Part shown: positions 1-9,085 of the stretch, in pieces
How the letters are laid out: the number at the start of each line of letters is the position of its first letter
Position numbering within the stretch: the first letter of the stretch is position 1
Source: MAG-121220-bin8 sp964433845
Lineage (GTDB): Bacteria; Bacteroidota; Bacteroidia; Flavobacteriales; Flavobacteriaceae
Direction: 5' to 3'
DNA: 64,000 nucleotides
Assembly: GCA_964433845.1 (NCBI GenBank)
Contig: CAYSTA010000004.1
Location: 1 to 64,000 of the forward strand
Notes under the pieces: generated by a model
What the model saw: the letters and a program-made list of their open reading frames with translations, nothing else
The model's database searches: none
Told to the model about the DNA's origin: nothing
Position numbers and translations under genes: made by a program

Positions 1-1773
1 CTATTACTGTTTATTCCGCTTCTTTCTATTGGTCAGAATGATGAAAGACTCGAGGGATTAGATAAAGTGCTTGAAAAAGCTTTAAAATCATTTAATCAAA
101 CGGGATTTGCCATATCGGTTGTTGAAAATGATAAAGTCATATATTCAAAAGGATTTGGATACAGAGACTATGAAAAAAAATTAAAAGTAGATTCTAACAC
201 ATTATTTGCTATTGGCTCGTGTACCAAAGCATTTACTTCATCTGTAATTGGTCTTTTAAACAATAAAGGAAAACTTAATTTCGATGATAGCCCAATAGAT
301 TATGTAGATGAATTAAGGTTTAATAATCCTCAATTGAATGAAATAATAACAATAAGGGATTTAATGACACATAAGACTGGAATTCCTAGACATGATTTAT
401 CGTGGTACTTTTTCCCTACTTTTTCAAAAGACAGTTTGGTGTCAAGAATCCAATACCATGAACCTGTTACTACTGTAAGAAATAAATTCTATTACAACAA
501 TTTTATGTTTATGTTACAAGGCGTAGTAGCTGAAAGGATTACTAATAAATCTTGGGAAGAAAATGTTAGAGAATCTATATTTAAGCCTTTAGGAATGGAA
601 CGCTCTAATATTTCTATTGCAGAAATGGAACAGGCAGAAAATGCAGCTATTGGTTATTTAGAAGATTATGAAAAAACTGATTACTATAAAATTGCTGGAA
701 TGAGTCCTGCGGGAAGTATTAATAGTAGTGTAAATGATATGTCTAAATGGCTCATAACTTGGTTAAATGATGGAAAATATAATGATAAAGAGATTCTACC
801 TCAAGCCTATATTGAAGAAGCTATTAGTTCTCAAAATGTAATGGTTCCAAATTTACCATCAGTTGAAAATCCTGGATTGCACCTAGCAAATTATGGTTTT
901 GGATGGATGATAACTTCTTATAAAGGTCATTATAGAGTTCAACATGGAGGAAATATTGATGGATTTTCAGCAAGTACAAGTTTTATGCCTTCAGATAATA
1001 TTGGTATTGTAGTTTTAGCTAATCAAGATAGATCTATAATCCCTTCAATTGTACAAAATATTATTTATGATAGAATGCTTGAATTAGATGAAACAGATTG
1101 GATAAAAAAGGGACTAGACCAAATCAAAGAAGCTAAAAAAAATCAAAAAGAAGTTGAGAAAAATAGAATATCAAATAGAAAGGAAGGAACTAATCCATCT
1201 CATCCAATAGAAGATTATGTAGGGAATTATATAAACCTAGGATATGGAACCGTAGAAATAACAACTAAAAATGACTCTCTATTTTTAACATCCCCATATA
1301 GAAAACTATGGCTTAGTCATTATCATTATGACACCTTTTTACCTTATGAATTAAATGATGGAAAAGTTGATATGGAAGCTTCTTATGATAATTTTTTAAT
1401 TACATTTTATAATAATAATCAAGGAGAAATAAGTAGAATAGAATCACAATTTGAGCAATCCATTGAGAATCCTATAGTTTTTGATAAAAAACTAAAAGAA
1501 CTTGAAGTAGAAAAAGGAAACTTAGAAAAATATGTTGGCAACTACAAGTTTAATTCAAATTCAGGATGCAAGACATATTTGAAAGATGATATACTTTATG
1601 TTTTTGTTCCAGGTCAACCAGAATATGAATTGTATCCAATAGAAGAACATGTTTTTGCATTTAAAATATTAGATGGTTACAAAGTTGAATTTAAAGTTAA
1701 TAATAAAGGAAAAGTAACTGAAATATCATTTATTCAACCAAATGGTACTTTTAATGCAAAGAGAGAAGATTAA
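1..1773 (+). CDS. Serine hydrolase, beta-lactamase (class C-like) family, 5' end outside window
   Basis: The reading frame is open from base 1 and begins inside a signal peptide (hydrophobic residues ending near SIGQ), so the true start lies upstream. The GTG at 67 would remove the export signal and is unlikely. Numbering from base 1, the catalytic SxxK is S73-C-T-K76, the YxN element is Y165-N-N167 and the third motif is HGG at 315-317, as in class C beta-lactamase and DD-peptidase relatives. After about residue 390 there is an extra beta-rich C-terminal region, as in bacteroidetal members with a DUF3471-type tail. It probably acts in the periplasm as an esterase or peptidase; the substrate is unknown. 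Its TAA shares four bases (TTAA, 1770-1773) with the stop of the convergent gene. Confidence 0.9.
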   Translation, partial: LLLFIPLLSIGQNDERLEGLDKVLEKALKSFNQTGFAISVVENDKVIYSKGFGYRDYEKKLKVDSNTLFAIGSCTKAFTSSVIGLLNNKGKLNFDDSPIDYVDELRFNNPQLNEIITIRDLMTHKTGIPRHDLSWYFFPTFSKDSLVSRIQYHEPVTTVRNKFYYNNFMFMLQGVVAERITNKSWEENVRESIFKPLGMERSNISIAEMEQAENAAIGYLEDYEKTDYYKIAGMSPAGSINSSVNDMSKWLITWLNDGKYNDKEILPQAYIEEAISSQNVMVPNLPSVENPGLHLANYGFGWMITSYKGHYRVQHGGNIDGFSASTSFMPSDNIGIVVLANQDRSIIPSIVQNIIYDRMLELDETDWIKKGLDQIKEAKKNQKEVEKNRISNRKEGTNPSHPIEDYVGNYINLGYGTVEITTKNDSLFLTSPYRKLWLSHYHYDTFLPYELNDGKVDMEASYDNFLITFYNNNQGEISRIESQFEQSIENPIVFDKKLKELEVEKGNLEKYVGNYKFNSNSGCKTYLKDDILYVFVPGQPEYELYPIEEHVFAFKILDGYKVEFKVNNKGKVTEISFIQPNGTFNAKRED

Positions 1774-2759
1774 TTAGACTTAACAATTCTAAATCCAAAA
1801 TGATTATTCCCTCTATTTTCAAAATCAGCGGCTCTAGAATAAGTCAATAGTGTTGCAGAATGATAATTCCATGATCCACCTCTTCTTACTCTTTTATTAT
1901 CAGAAGTGGCAGTTGCATTAACAGGATCTTTTGAATTATCAGTATAAAAATCTTTTGAATAATAATCCACACACCATTCCCATACATTTCCGCCCATATC
2001 ATATAATCCATAGGGATTTGAAGGATAAGAACCAACTTTAAGTGAATGTCCATTTGGATTATAAACAGCTGGGATATCGCCATTATAGTTAGCTTTAGAA
2101 GAAGAAAGAGTTCCATCGTCAGTTGGATATTCTAGTTGCTGTCCTCCTCTACCAGCATATTCCCATTGAGCTTCACTAGGTAAACTTACTCCGTAATACT
2201 TGGCAAACGCATAAGCACCATACCATTTAACCCAGTTAACTGGCAAATTATCTTTTGCCGAATCAATTAATTCAAATTTTTTGTTTGAAAAATTAAAAGA
2301 AATCCAACTCTTATTATCAATATGTTCTTTTTCTCCAGTACTAGTACATCCTCCTGTCTCACCCAATTGTAAATAAATTTTACCTGCATTTGGAGCATTC
2401 CCTAATCCTTTAATAACATATTCTGAATATTTTCCACAAGGATCTATAATCTGTTCTTCAACAACTTCTATCCATGAATCAAGGTAAGCTGAATTTAAAA
2501 ATTCTACATATTCCTTATTTGTAATTTCTTTTTCGGACATTTTAAACGCAGACATTGTAACGCTTATTTCAGGAGCGTCATCATCTCTAGTATTTCCCCC
2601 CATTTTAAACGTTCCTGCTGGAATATCTTTTAAAATTATAGTTGATGGTAAATTTTTATTTCCAGTTACTGGATTGTTCTGAGAGCTTTCATCATCCTTA
2701 GAGCATGAACATAAAATGTTTATTGTTATAAATAAAAAAAATAAACTATTGAATTTCAA
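1770..2759 (-). CDS. SUMF1/FGE-sulfatase-domain lipoprotein
   Basis: This 329-residue protein starts at TTG; no ATG fits the signal peptide better. The N-terminus is a lipoprotein signal with a lipobox around LCSC (C19). The rest matches the formylglycine-generating-enzyme fold used by many bacteroidetal lipoproteins: GTFKMGG early, EAQWEYAGRGG in the middle, NVWEWCVDYY and RRGGSWNY near the end, closing with GFRIV. Some family members activate sulfatases; others (GldJ/GldK types) are structural. No sulfatase lies nearby and the protein is shorter than GldJ/GldK, so a specific role cannot be given. It was probably anchored to the outer or inner membrane facing the periplasm. Confidence 0.88.
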   Translation of the reverse strand: MKFNSLFFLFITINILCSCSKDDESSQNNPVTGNKNLPSTIILKDIPAGTFKMGGNTRDDDAPEISVTMSAFKMSEKEITNKEYVEFLNSAYLDSWIEVVEEQIIDPCGKYSEYVIKGLGNAPNAGKIYLQLGETGGCTSTGEKEHIDNKSWISFNFSNKKFELIDSAKDNLPVNWVKWYGAYAFAKYYGVSLPSEAQWEYAGRGGQQLEYPTDDGTLSSSKANYNGDIPAVYNPNGHSLKVGSYPSNPYGLYDMGGNVWEWCVDYYSKDFYTDNSKDPVNATATSDNKRVRRGGSWNYHSATLLTYSRAADFENRGNNHFGFRIVKSN

Positions 2760-2786
2760 TTTAAGAAAGGGTTATGTTTTTTGTAG

Positions 2787-3254
2787 TTAATTTCCCCACA
2801 TTTGACTTCGGATATTTACAGCCGCCGATATAATATCTACCCTACTAATAATTCCTACAATTTTATCAGAAATCATTACAGGAAATCTTTTTCTTTTTAA
2901 TTTTATAAATTCGGAAGCAGCTCCAAAAATTGTTTCATTTGGCGAAATACAATCTACTGATTTTTTCATGTACTTAGAAACTTTAGTTTTTGAAATTGGC
3001 ATATTATAATATTGACTATCAACTATGTTTTTCATTATATCTGTTTCCGATATTATACCAACTAACTTTCCATATTTATTAACTATTGGAGCACCTGAAA
3101 TTTTATTATTTAGCAACTCCTGCATAACAAAATAAATAGAATCAGATTTGCGAAAAGTTATAACATCTCTACTCATATAATCTTTTACAAGAATATTTTG
3201 AATAGTTTTTTTTGTTTCCTTTTTTGAAGGCCCCTTAAAACTTATAACTGACAT
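2787..3254 (-). CDS. CBS-domain pair protein
   Basis: This is a 155-residue cytosolic protein with two CBS motifs: residues about 23-80 (VKDYMSRDVITF, then GAPIVNKYGKLVGIISETDI) and about 90-148 (VSKYMKKSVDCI, then RFPVMISDKIVGIISRVDI). Tandem CBS domains bind adenine nucleotides and usually regulate a partner. A stand-alone pair cannot be assigned to a pathway from sequence alone. The ATG start sits after an A-rich leader with no clear ribosome-binding site, normal for this group. It is 27 bases from the start of the FGE-like gene on the same strand and could be its upstream operon partner. Confidence 0.87.
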   Translation of the reverse strand: MSVISFKGPSKKETKKTIQNILVKDYMSRDVITFRKSDSIYFVMQELLNNKISGAPIVNKYGKLVGIISETDIMKNIVDSQYYNMPISKTKVSKYMKKSVDCISPNETIFGAASEFIKLKRKRFPVMISDKIVGIISRVDIISAAVNIRSQMWGN

Positions 3255-3347
3255 CCTATTAATTTACAAAAAAAAAAATAATTACATAATTAAGTATTCT
3301 TGCACAAGTCATTTGAACATTTTATATATTTAAAAAATATATTTATT

Positions 3348-3809
3348 ATGAAAGAAAAATTTAATGAAATTTTAAATTTTCATAAAACTAAAGGAGGAAC
3401 TGGAAAAATATTTAAGTTTAAGTTTCTCGAACATAAAGAAGGTTATTTAAAGTTAGAGGCTGAATTTCCTATAGAAACTCTTAATCCAAATGGGAGTGTC
3501 CAAGGTGGTATGATGACTTCTATGTTAGATGATATAACAAGCCTATTAATAATTTATGAAAGCCAAGGCACTATCTATCCTAACTCTACAAATCTTCATA
3601 GTCTTCACCACAGACCATTATTTAAAGGAAAAGTAATCGCTACAGCAGAAGTTATTACAAAAGGTCAAAACATAGCTACCGTAAAAGGAGAAATATATAA
3701 TTCTAATGGTAAATTAGCTACAACTCTTATGCATACTGTCGTATTAATGAAATCAGAATATAAAAAAAGAGATGTTTTATCTGGTTTTAAAAAAATTAAA
3801 GCTAGATAA
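3348..3809 (+). CDS. PaaI-type hotdog thioesterase
   Basis: The ATG at 3348 gives a 153-residue protein beginning MKEKFNEIL. An upstream in-frame TTG at 3300 would add an unlikely AT-rich leader and is rejected. The hotdog thioesterase signature is at residues 46-62 (NPNGSVQGGMMTSMLDD), where Asn/Gly and the final Asp are typical catalytic-site positions in the PaaI/YbgC-like 4-hydroxybenzoyl-CoA thioesterase group. Late strands ATAEVITKGQNIATVKGEIY and LMHTVVLMK complete the fold. It probably hydrolyses an acyl-CoA in the cytosol; the substrate is unknown. It stands alone between a divergent CBS gene and a surface lipoprotein gene. Confidence 0.85.
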   Translation: MKEKFNEILNFHKTKGGTGKIFKFKFLEHKEGYLKLEAEFPIETLNPNGSVQGGMMTSMLDDITSLLIIYESQGTIYPNSTNLHSLHHRPLFKGKVIATAEVITKGQNIATVKGEIYNSNGKLATTLMHTVVLMKSEYKKRDVLSGFKKIKAR

Positions 3810-3874
3810 TTATAATCAAAAGATTTTTTTATTATTTGAGTTGTTTTATATCTTTATTATCAAACTATTATTTT

Positions 3875-5476
3875 ATGAAAAAAATCTTCACTATTATTTC
3901 AGTTCTTATTTTGTTTTCGTGTGAAAAAGACGAAACAGTAAAATACATGTTAACTACATCTTCTAATCCTACAGAAGGTGGTGTAGTACTTCCATCTACT
4001 AGACAATATAATACTGGAGATACCGCAACATTAATTGCAAGCCCTGCCGAAGGATATGTTTTTGATAAATGGACTGGAGCTTCAGGAAGTGATAAAACTA
4101 CTCTAGTTATGGATGGTGATAAAACTGTAGTAGGAAATTTTGCTAGAATACAATTTGCACTTACCATCACAATTTCTGGTGAAGGAACAGTTGATCAAAA
4201 GGTAATTAAAGCAGGAGGTGCAACGAAATATAATAGTGGAACTATAGTTGAACTTACAGCAACTCCAAAAGCAGGTTGGATTTTTAAAGAATGGAGTGGA
4301 TCCTTAAAGGGAACTACAAACCCTCAACAAATTACCCTTGATAAAGCAAAAAGTGTCACCGCAACATTTATAGAAAAAGATAAATTTGAGTTAAAAATAG
4401 TTAATGACGGACAAGGATCAGTAACTAAAAAAGTTATAAAAGCTGGAGCGGCAACCAAATATACTGATGGATCTATAATTGAACTTACTGCTACAGCAGT
4501 TTCAGGATGGAAATTTGAAAAATGGGCTGGATGTGTAAGCGGAACAGATAATCCAGTACAGGTAACAATAAATTCAAATAAAACAGCAATTGCTGTTTAT
4601 AAAAATCTTGCTCCAATTGTTTTAGATAATGATGGAATTACTATGAAAGCAAAGCCTGATACTAGTGTAGGTACTACTTATGAGATAAATGGAATCACAT
4701 ATACTGTTGTAGACAACACAATGCTTAAGAGTTGGATAAGTACTGGAAAAGATCTTTCAACAGCAGTGACTACGCTAGTTACTGACATGAAAGAACTTTT
4801 TAAAAATAATTCCACTTTTAACTCAAATATTTCTTCATGGGATGTAAGTAATGTAACGACTATGGAAGGAATGTTTGAAGGCGCAAGTATTTTTAATAAG
4901 GATATAAGTAAATGGGACACAAACAAAGTAACTAACATGGACAAAATGTTCAAATCTTGTACCAATTTCAATCAAGATTTATCTAAATGGTGTGTTGTAA
5001 ACTTAACTACTGAGCCAACTGATTTTGTTACTGGTTCTGCCTGTGATAGTAATGATAAAAAGCCTGTTTGGGGAACTTGGCCTGAATGCCCACTAATTGG
5101 AGATTGGGATCTTGAAAGTTGGACTAATAATACAGATAATGTTACTCAATTTGGTGAAGGAGAAAAGAAATGTGATAATTACCCGTCTAATGCCCTTACG
5201 ATTAATGGAGGAAAAGAAGATTATGGGACTTACAAAATGACAAACTATACATGTTTTACAAATGGATCAACTATGAAAACAGAGATGGAAAATGGAGTAT
5301 GGACTTATAATGGTACTAATAACCAAGTAAAAGTGGGTCCAAATCAACAAGATCTTAGCGTTTATAATCTGACATACACTAAAGATGCCAACTATTTTAC
5401 TGTGTATTATACTGATTATGATGATGATGGCAGCAGTAGTAGAGAGATCACGGAAGTTTGGAAAAGAAAGAATTAA
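3875..5476 (+). CDS. Surface lipoprotein with three InlB-type repeats and BspA-like DUF285 repeats
   Basis: The start is set at ATG 3875, which gives a clean lipoprotein signal (LILFSC, C16); an in-frame ATG-less extension to 3836 is discarded. The 533-residue product contains three divergent InlB B-type repeats (about residues 20-93, 94-170 and 171-246, each ending in a W-[ST/A]-G segment followed by a buried strand). BspA-like DUF285 repeats follow (ISSWDVSNVTTMEGMF, ISKWDTNKVTNMDKMF, LSKW). The last 120 residues look lipocalin-like (PLIGDWDLESW). Such modular lipoproteins are cell-surface adhesion or binding proteins. A TATCTTTA element (3849-3856) resembles the bacteroidetal -7 box but lacks a partner at normal spacing. 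Its stop shares TTAA with the convergent amn. Confidence 0.85.
   Translation: MKKIFTIISVLILFSCEKDETVKYMLTTSSNPTEGGVVLPSTRQYNTGDTATLIASPAEGYVFDKWTGASGSDKTTLVMDGDKTVVGNFARIQFALTITISGEGTVDQKVIKAGGATKYNSGTIVELTATPKAGWIFKEWSGSLKGTTNPQQITLDKAKSVTATFIEKDKFELKIVNDGQGSVTKKVIKAGAATKYTDGSIIELTATAVSGWKFEKWAGCVSGTDNPVQVTINSNKTAIAVYKNLAPIVLDNDGITMKAKPDTSVGTTYEINGITYTVVDNTMLKSWISTGKDLSTAVTTLVTDMKELFKNNSTFNSNISSWDVSNVTTMEGMFEGASIFNKDISKWDTNKVTNMDKMFKSCTNFNQDLSKWCVVNLTTEPTDFVTGSACDSNDKKPVWGTWPECPLIGDWDLESWTNNTDNVTQFGEGEKKCDNYPSNALTINGGKEDYGTYKMTNYTCFTNGSTMKTEMENGVWTYNGTNNQVKVGPNQQDLSVYNLTYTKDANYFTVYYTDYDDDGSSSREITEVWKRKN
3932..4609 (+). repeat. Three tandem InlB B-type coding repeats
   Basis: Three copies of about 75 codons encode the repeated pattern glycine-rich turn, VIKAG.ATKY, V/IELTATP..GW.F..W.G, and a terminal hydrophobic strand. 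Copies two (from 4154) and three (from 4385) are recognisably similar at DNA level, copy one is more diverged. They form part of the gene at 3875-5476. Confidence 0.75.
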
Positions 5477-6243
5477 AATTTTAAGTGCCTTACGGTGTCC
5501 TCGTGATTAATAATTTGTTTTAGAGACTCGATTCCAATTAATAGATGTTTTTTGTCAAATAATTCTGCATTTACATCATCTGTAGCTTGAGTTTTAACTC
5601 CATCAGGAATCATTGGTTGATCTGTAACCAACAACAAAGCTCCAATTGGTATTCTATTGTGGAATCCTACAGTGAATAGTGTTGCTGTCTCCATATCTAT
5701 GGAATAAGCTCTAACTTTTTTCAAATAATTCTTGAATTTATTATCAAATTCCCAAACTCTTCTATTAGTTGTAAAAACAGTTCCCGTCCAGTAATCAACC
5801 TTCTGATATTTTAAAGAAGAGGAAATAGCTCTTTGTAAAGAAAATGATGGCATAGCGGGAACTTCTATTGGAAAATAGTCATTTGAAGTACCCTCTCCTC
5901 TGATAGCACCAATTGGTAAAATAAAGTCTCCTATATTAATTCTCTTTTTTAATCCTCCACATTTTCCCAGAAAAAGTACTGCTTTAGGTTTAATAGAAAA
6001 TAACAAATCCATAACTGTGGCAGCATTTGGACTACCCATTCCAAAATTAATTATTGTAATATTTTCAAAAGTAGCAGAAGGCATGTTTTTATCTTTACCA
6101 GATATTTCTACTTTATTTAACTTTGCAAATTCTTCTACATATTTTTGAAAATTTGTAAGTAAAATAAACTCTCCAAAGAATTCTAAGTCAACTCCCGTAT
6201 ATCTGGAAATCCAATCTTTTACAATTTCTTTTTTTGTTTTCAT
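5473..6243 (-). CDS. amn: AMP nucleosidase
   Basis: The 256-residue product matches the short bacteroidetal AMP nucleosidase, a nucleoside-phosphorylase-fold enzyme that hydrolyses AMP to adenine and ribose 5-phosphate. Visible elements are INFGMGSPNAATVMD near residue 70, VLFLGKCGGLKKRINIGDFI near 95, and the nucleoside-binding segment YSIDMETATLFTVG near 180. It lacks the N-terminal regulatory domain of the E. coli enzyme, as usual in this phylum. It is cytosolic and has a role in purine balance. It starts with ATG and is monocistronic here; its stop overlaps the surface lipoprotein gene by four bases. Confidence 0.9.
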   Translation of the reverse strand: MKTKKEIVKDWISRYTGVDLEFFGEFILLTNFQKYVEEFAKLNKVEISGKDKNMPSATFENITIINFGMGSPNAATVMDLLFSIKPKAVLFLGKCGGLKKRINIGDFILPIGAIRGEGTSNDYFPIEVPAMPSFSLQRAISSSLKYQKVDYWTGTVFTTNRRVWEFDNKFKNYLKKVRAYSIDMETATLFTVGFHNRIPIGALLLVTDQPMIPDGVKTQATDDVNAELFDKKHLLIGIESLKQIINHEDTVRHLKF

Positions 6244-6300
6244 TGATACAAAATTACTAAAATCATAAGATACTATCTGAATTTTACTATTTTTAGTTAC

Positions 6301-6525
6301 ATGGATAATGTAGAAATTGATTTACACGGACTTACTTATAATGAGGTAGAAGAAGTATTAATGAATAAAGTTATTCTTCATTATAATAATGGAAATACTC
6401 CAATTAGGATAATCACTGGAAAAAGTGAAAAAATGAAGAAAATAGTTAGAGAACAATGTAAAAAAAATAATTTTAAAGTAGATGATTCTTGGGATGGTAA
6501 CCCTGGAATATTGATTATCAGCTAG
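6301..6525 (+). CDS. Small stand-alone Smr-domain protein
   Basis: This is a 74-residue protein that is essentially one Smr (small MutS-related) domain: DLHGLT near the N-terminus, a RIITGKSE segment in place of the usual HGxG-like loop, and a final strand NPGILIIS. Smr domains are nucleases or nucleic-acid-binding modules. The ITGKS variant is common in bacteroidetal short forms, so nuclease activity is uncertain. It starts with ATG 57 bases from the divergent amn start. Nothing in the neighbours gives a pathway. Confidence 0.85.
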   Translation: MDNVEIDLHGLTYNEVEEVLMNKVILHYNNGNTPIRIITGKSEKMKKIVREQCKKNNFKVDDSWDGNPGILIIS

Positions 6526-6568
6526 TTATCTTAATACAAACATTTGTTATATTGCAATAAAATAATTC

Positions 6569-7180
6569 ATGAGAAAATTCGTATTAATTTTCATAATCAT
6601 TCCATCTATTCTAATTGCACAAAACGATGCCAATGAAGTTGTTGTTATTAAATCAGATAAACAAATTGAAAAATTCACAAGTTCATTAGGACAAAATGAA
6701 TTAAAAATTGATTTCTTAGATCTTATAATATTCCCTGCATTAACTGTGGGATATGAAAAAACCAATAACTCATCTTCTGGTATTGGAGCAACACTTTTTT
6801 TAAATTTAGGTAGTAGTGACAATGATCTAGGATCATTCTGGAATGATAAATTTGTAATAACGCCTTATTACAGATTCTATTTTACAAAATCAGAAGATTT
6901 TGGAAGTAAGGGATTTTTTGCTGAAGTTTTTTCAAAATTTGCTTTTGGTGAATCTCAAAGTTTCTTAAACGGCTTAGGTATAGACACATACGAAACAGAC
7001 AATTACTTTGATATAGCACCAGGTTTCGGTGTTGGTAATAAATGGATCAATAGAAAAGGTTTTACTTTTGAACTTTTATTTGGGTTAGGTAGAAATTTAT
7101 TATACGATAATGAATCAGAAAACAGCGGTAGATCAACAGTAGTTGTAAGAGGAGGTTTTTCAATTGGTAAAAGATTTTAA
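6569..7180 (+). CDS. Secreted beta-barrel-like protein of unknown function
   Basis: A signal peptide (MRKFVLIFIIIPSILIAQ, cleavage after IAQ) precedes about 185 residues of alternating polar and hydrophobic strands rich in Gly, Phe and Tyr (ITPYYRFYFTK, GFFAEVFSKFAFG, FELLFGLGRNLL), ending in VVVRGGFSIGKRF. A terminal aromatic residue suits an outer-membrane barrel, and the layout resembles small DUF3575-type outer-membrane proteins. No ligand or partner can be named. It follows the Smr gene by 43 bases and faces a convergent nuclease gene. Confidence 0.7.
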   Translation: MRKFVLIFIIIPSILIAQNDANEVVVIKSDKQIEKFTSSLGQNELKIDFLDLIIFPALTVGYEKTNNSSSGIGATLFLNLGSSDNDLGSFWNDKFVITPYYRFYFTKSEDFGSKGFFAEVFSKFAFGESQSFLNGLGIDTYETDNYFDIAPGFGVGNKWINRKGFTFELLFGLGRNLLYDNESENSGRSTVVVRGGFSIGKRF

Positions 7181-7190
7181 CTCTACAAAA

Positions 7191-7817
7191 TTAATTACAA
7201 TTAGCTTCATATTTATCCCAGTTTTTATCTGTTGATGAATTTGGAAAATAGTAACAAGTCTGATTACCATTTGAGAAAGTTAAATTTTTCCAAAATCCAG
7301 TTGGCACATGAACACCAGTACTTCTAATTTCATGATTAGCTCCAAAAACTAAATCAATCTTAACCTTAACATTTCCATTTACAGACCAATCTCTTACCTG
7401 TTGTTCTAATTGAGCCCACTCTCCCCTATTTAAATTATCAATTTGCATCGCACAATTTATAAATGAAAATGTTTTATGTAGGTTTTCTTCACTATCACTA
7501 AATGTTGCAGCTGGAGCTAAATGACCTTTATCCCATTCATTTTTGTAATAATCAGCATTATCAGAAGTTACAACTCCTTCCTCTAAATAAAAATCTTTAT
7601 TTCCTCTGTCTACATTTTTAGGACGGTTTGAAACAGTATACTCGATCCAATTTGGTTGTTCAAACATTTCATTATAAGAAACCTTATAAATTCCTTTATC
7701 TATCATTACATTAGATCTAAGGGTAGAAATAGATTCTTCTCCCCCGCTTTCACCACATGAAAAAAGAATTATGAAGGATAATAATAAAAGATATTTTTTA
7801 ACTTTTAAATAAAGCAT
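7191..7817 (-). CDS. Secreted DNA/RNA non-specific endonuclease lipoprotein
   Basis: The ATG at 7817 gives a clean lipoprotein signal ending SFIILFSC (C21); an upstream TTG at 7847 would only lengthen the leader. The 208-residue product has the NUC-family active site written DKGHLAPA, equivalent to DRGH with the catalytic His. An Asn/Glu-containing metal-site helix follows (NCAMQIDNLNRGEWAQLEQQ). NUC enzymes cut single- and double-stranded nucleic acid with Mg2+. Anchored outside the cytoplasm, it probably scavenges environmental DNA. It is divergent from the 5-oxoprolinase operon with only 44 bases between starts. Confidence 0.88.
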   Translation of the reverse strand: MLYLKVKKYLLLLSFIILFSCGESGGEESISTLRSNVMIDKGIYKVSYNEMFEQPNWIEYTVSNRPKNVDRGNKDFYLEEGVVTSDNADYYKNEWDKGHLAPAATFSDSEENLHKTFSFINCAMQIDNLNRGEWAQLEQQVRDWSVNGNVKVKIDLVFGANHEIRSTGVHVPTGFWKNLTFSNGNQTCYYFPNSSTDKNWDKYEANCN

Positions 7818-7861
7818 AAAAACTTCCTCAAAGTTATTAAATTGCAATTAAATAACTATTG

Positions 7862-9085
7862 GTGAAAAAATGGATTAATAATATTGGCCCAGGACCGTTA
7901 GTCGCTGCAGCATTTATTGGTCCAGGAACTGTTACTTTATGTAGTATAGCTGGACTTAATTTTGGTTTTTCTCTTTTATGGGCTCTAGCTTTATCAATAA
8001 TTGCCACAATAGTTCTTCAAGAAATGTCTGCCCGTCTTGGAATTATATCTAATAAAGGACTTTCTCAAGTTATTCGAGAAGAAATTAAAAACCCTAGCTT
8101 TAGAAATCTTGTAATAACACTAATATTATCTGCTATAGTAATAGGAAATGCAGCCTATGAAGCTGGAAATATTAGTGGAGGAGTCTTAGGATTAGAAGCT
8201 GTATTTGGAGAAAAAATCTTAAATATTCTAGATATTAATATTAATCTTTATAGCATTATCTTAGGGTTAATAGCGTTTTCTTTACTCTATGTAGGAAGTT
8301 ATAAAATTCTTGAAAGATCACTTATTTTTTTAGTCATAATAATGAGTTTATCATTTATTATAACTGCTATTATAACTAAACCCGACATAACAGATCTATT
8401 TAATGGTTTGTTTATCCCTAAATTCCCTGAGGGAAGTATTTTAATAATTATTGGATTAATAGGTACAACCGTAGTGCCATACAATCTATTTCTTCATGCT
8501 TCATTAGTTAAAGAGAAATGGAAGAATAGAAGTGATTTAAAATTTGCAAGAAATGATACCATAATTTCAATTGTACTAGGAGGAATAGTTTCTATGTGTA
8601 TAATTATTTCGAGTACTTCATTAAATATTGATAATATTAACAATGCTGCTGATTTAGCAAAAGGAATTGAGCCACTTTATGGTATTTACTCTAAATATAT
8701 TTTAGCTGTTGGGTTATTTTCAGCTGGGATAACTAGTGCAATAACTGCCCCCCTAGCTGCATCATTTGTTGCTGCTGGATGTTTGGGCTGGTCATTGAAT
8801 ATGAAAGGATTAAAGTTTAGAAGTGTTTGGATATTTATTTTATTGGCTGGAGTTATATCTTCATCATCGGGATATAAATCTATTGAGATAATAAAATTTG
8901 CACAAGTTGCTAACGGAATATTATTACCTGTAATTGCTGGTTTTTTAATATGGATTGTAAATAAAGATTCCATTCTAGGAAAATATAAAAATTCTAAATG
9001 GCAAAATTTTATTGGATTAGCAATTCTTGTTATTACAGTTTTTCTTGGATTAAAAAGTATTTTAAAAGTTTTTGAATTATTATAA
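7862..9085 (+). CDS. NRAMP-fold transporter (YcsG-like) of the 5-oxoprolinase operon
   Basis: GTG at 7862 gives MKKWINNIGPGPL; a TTG three bases earlier is possible. The 407-residue protein has about 11 membrane segments and the NRAMP arrangement. Key metal-site motifs are altered, however: the first, DPGN in manganese/iron carriers, is G20-P-G-T23, and the second, MPHN, is V205-P-Y-N208. The Asp, Asn and Met metal ligands are therefore missing. In Bacillus the YcsG protein of this family is encoded with pxpABC-type genes. The stop abuts pxpA's ATG (9086). I infer uptake of 5-oxoproline or a related small compound, not a metal; the substrate is unproven. Confidence 0.82.
   Translation: MKKWINNIGPGPLVAAAFIGPGTVTLCSIAGLNFGFSLLWALALSIIATIVLQEMSARLGIISNKGLSQVIREEIKNPSFRNLVITLILSAIVIGNAAYEAGNISGGVLGLEAVFGEKILNILDININLYSIILGLIAFSLLYVGSYKILERSLIFLVIIMSLSFIITAIITKPDITDLFNGLFIPKFPEGSILIIIGLIGTTVVPYNLFLHASLVKEKWKNRSDLKFARNDTIISIVLGGIVSMCIIISSTSLNIDNINNAADLAKGIEPLYGIYSKYILAVGLFSAGITSAITAPLAASFVAAGCLGWSLNMKGLKFRSVWIFILLAGVISSSSGYKSIEIIKFAQVANGILLPVIAGFLIWIVNKDSILGKYKNSKWQNFIGLAILVITVFLGLKSILKVFELL

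Noticed and set aside
1770..2759. Sulfatase-maturation role for the FGE-like lipoprotein
   Set aside because: No sulfatase nearby and the family has many non-enzymatic members.
7862..9085. Manganese/iron importer based on the NRAMP fold
   Set aside because: Metal-binding Asp, Asn and Met are replaced and the gene is in the 5-oxoprolinase operon.
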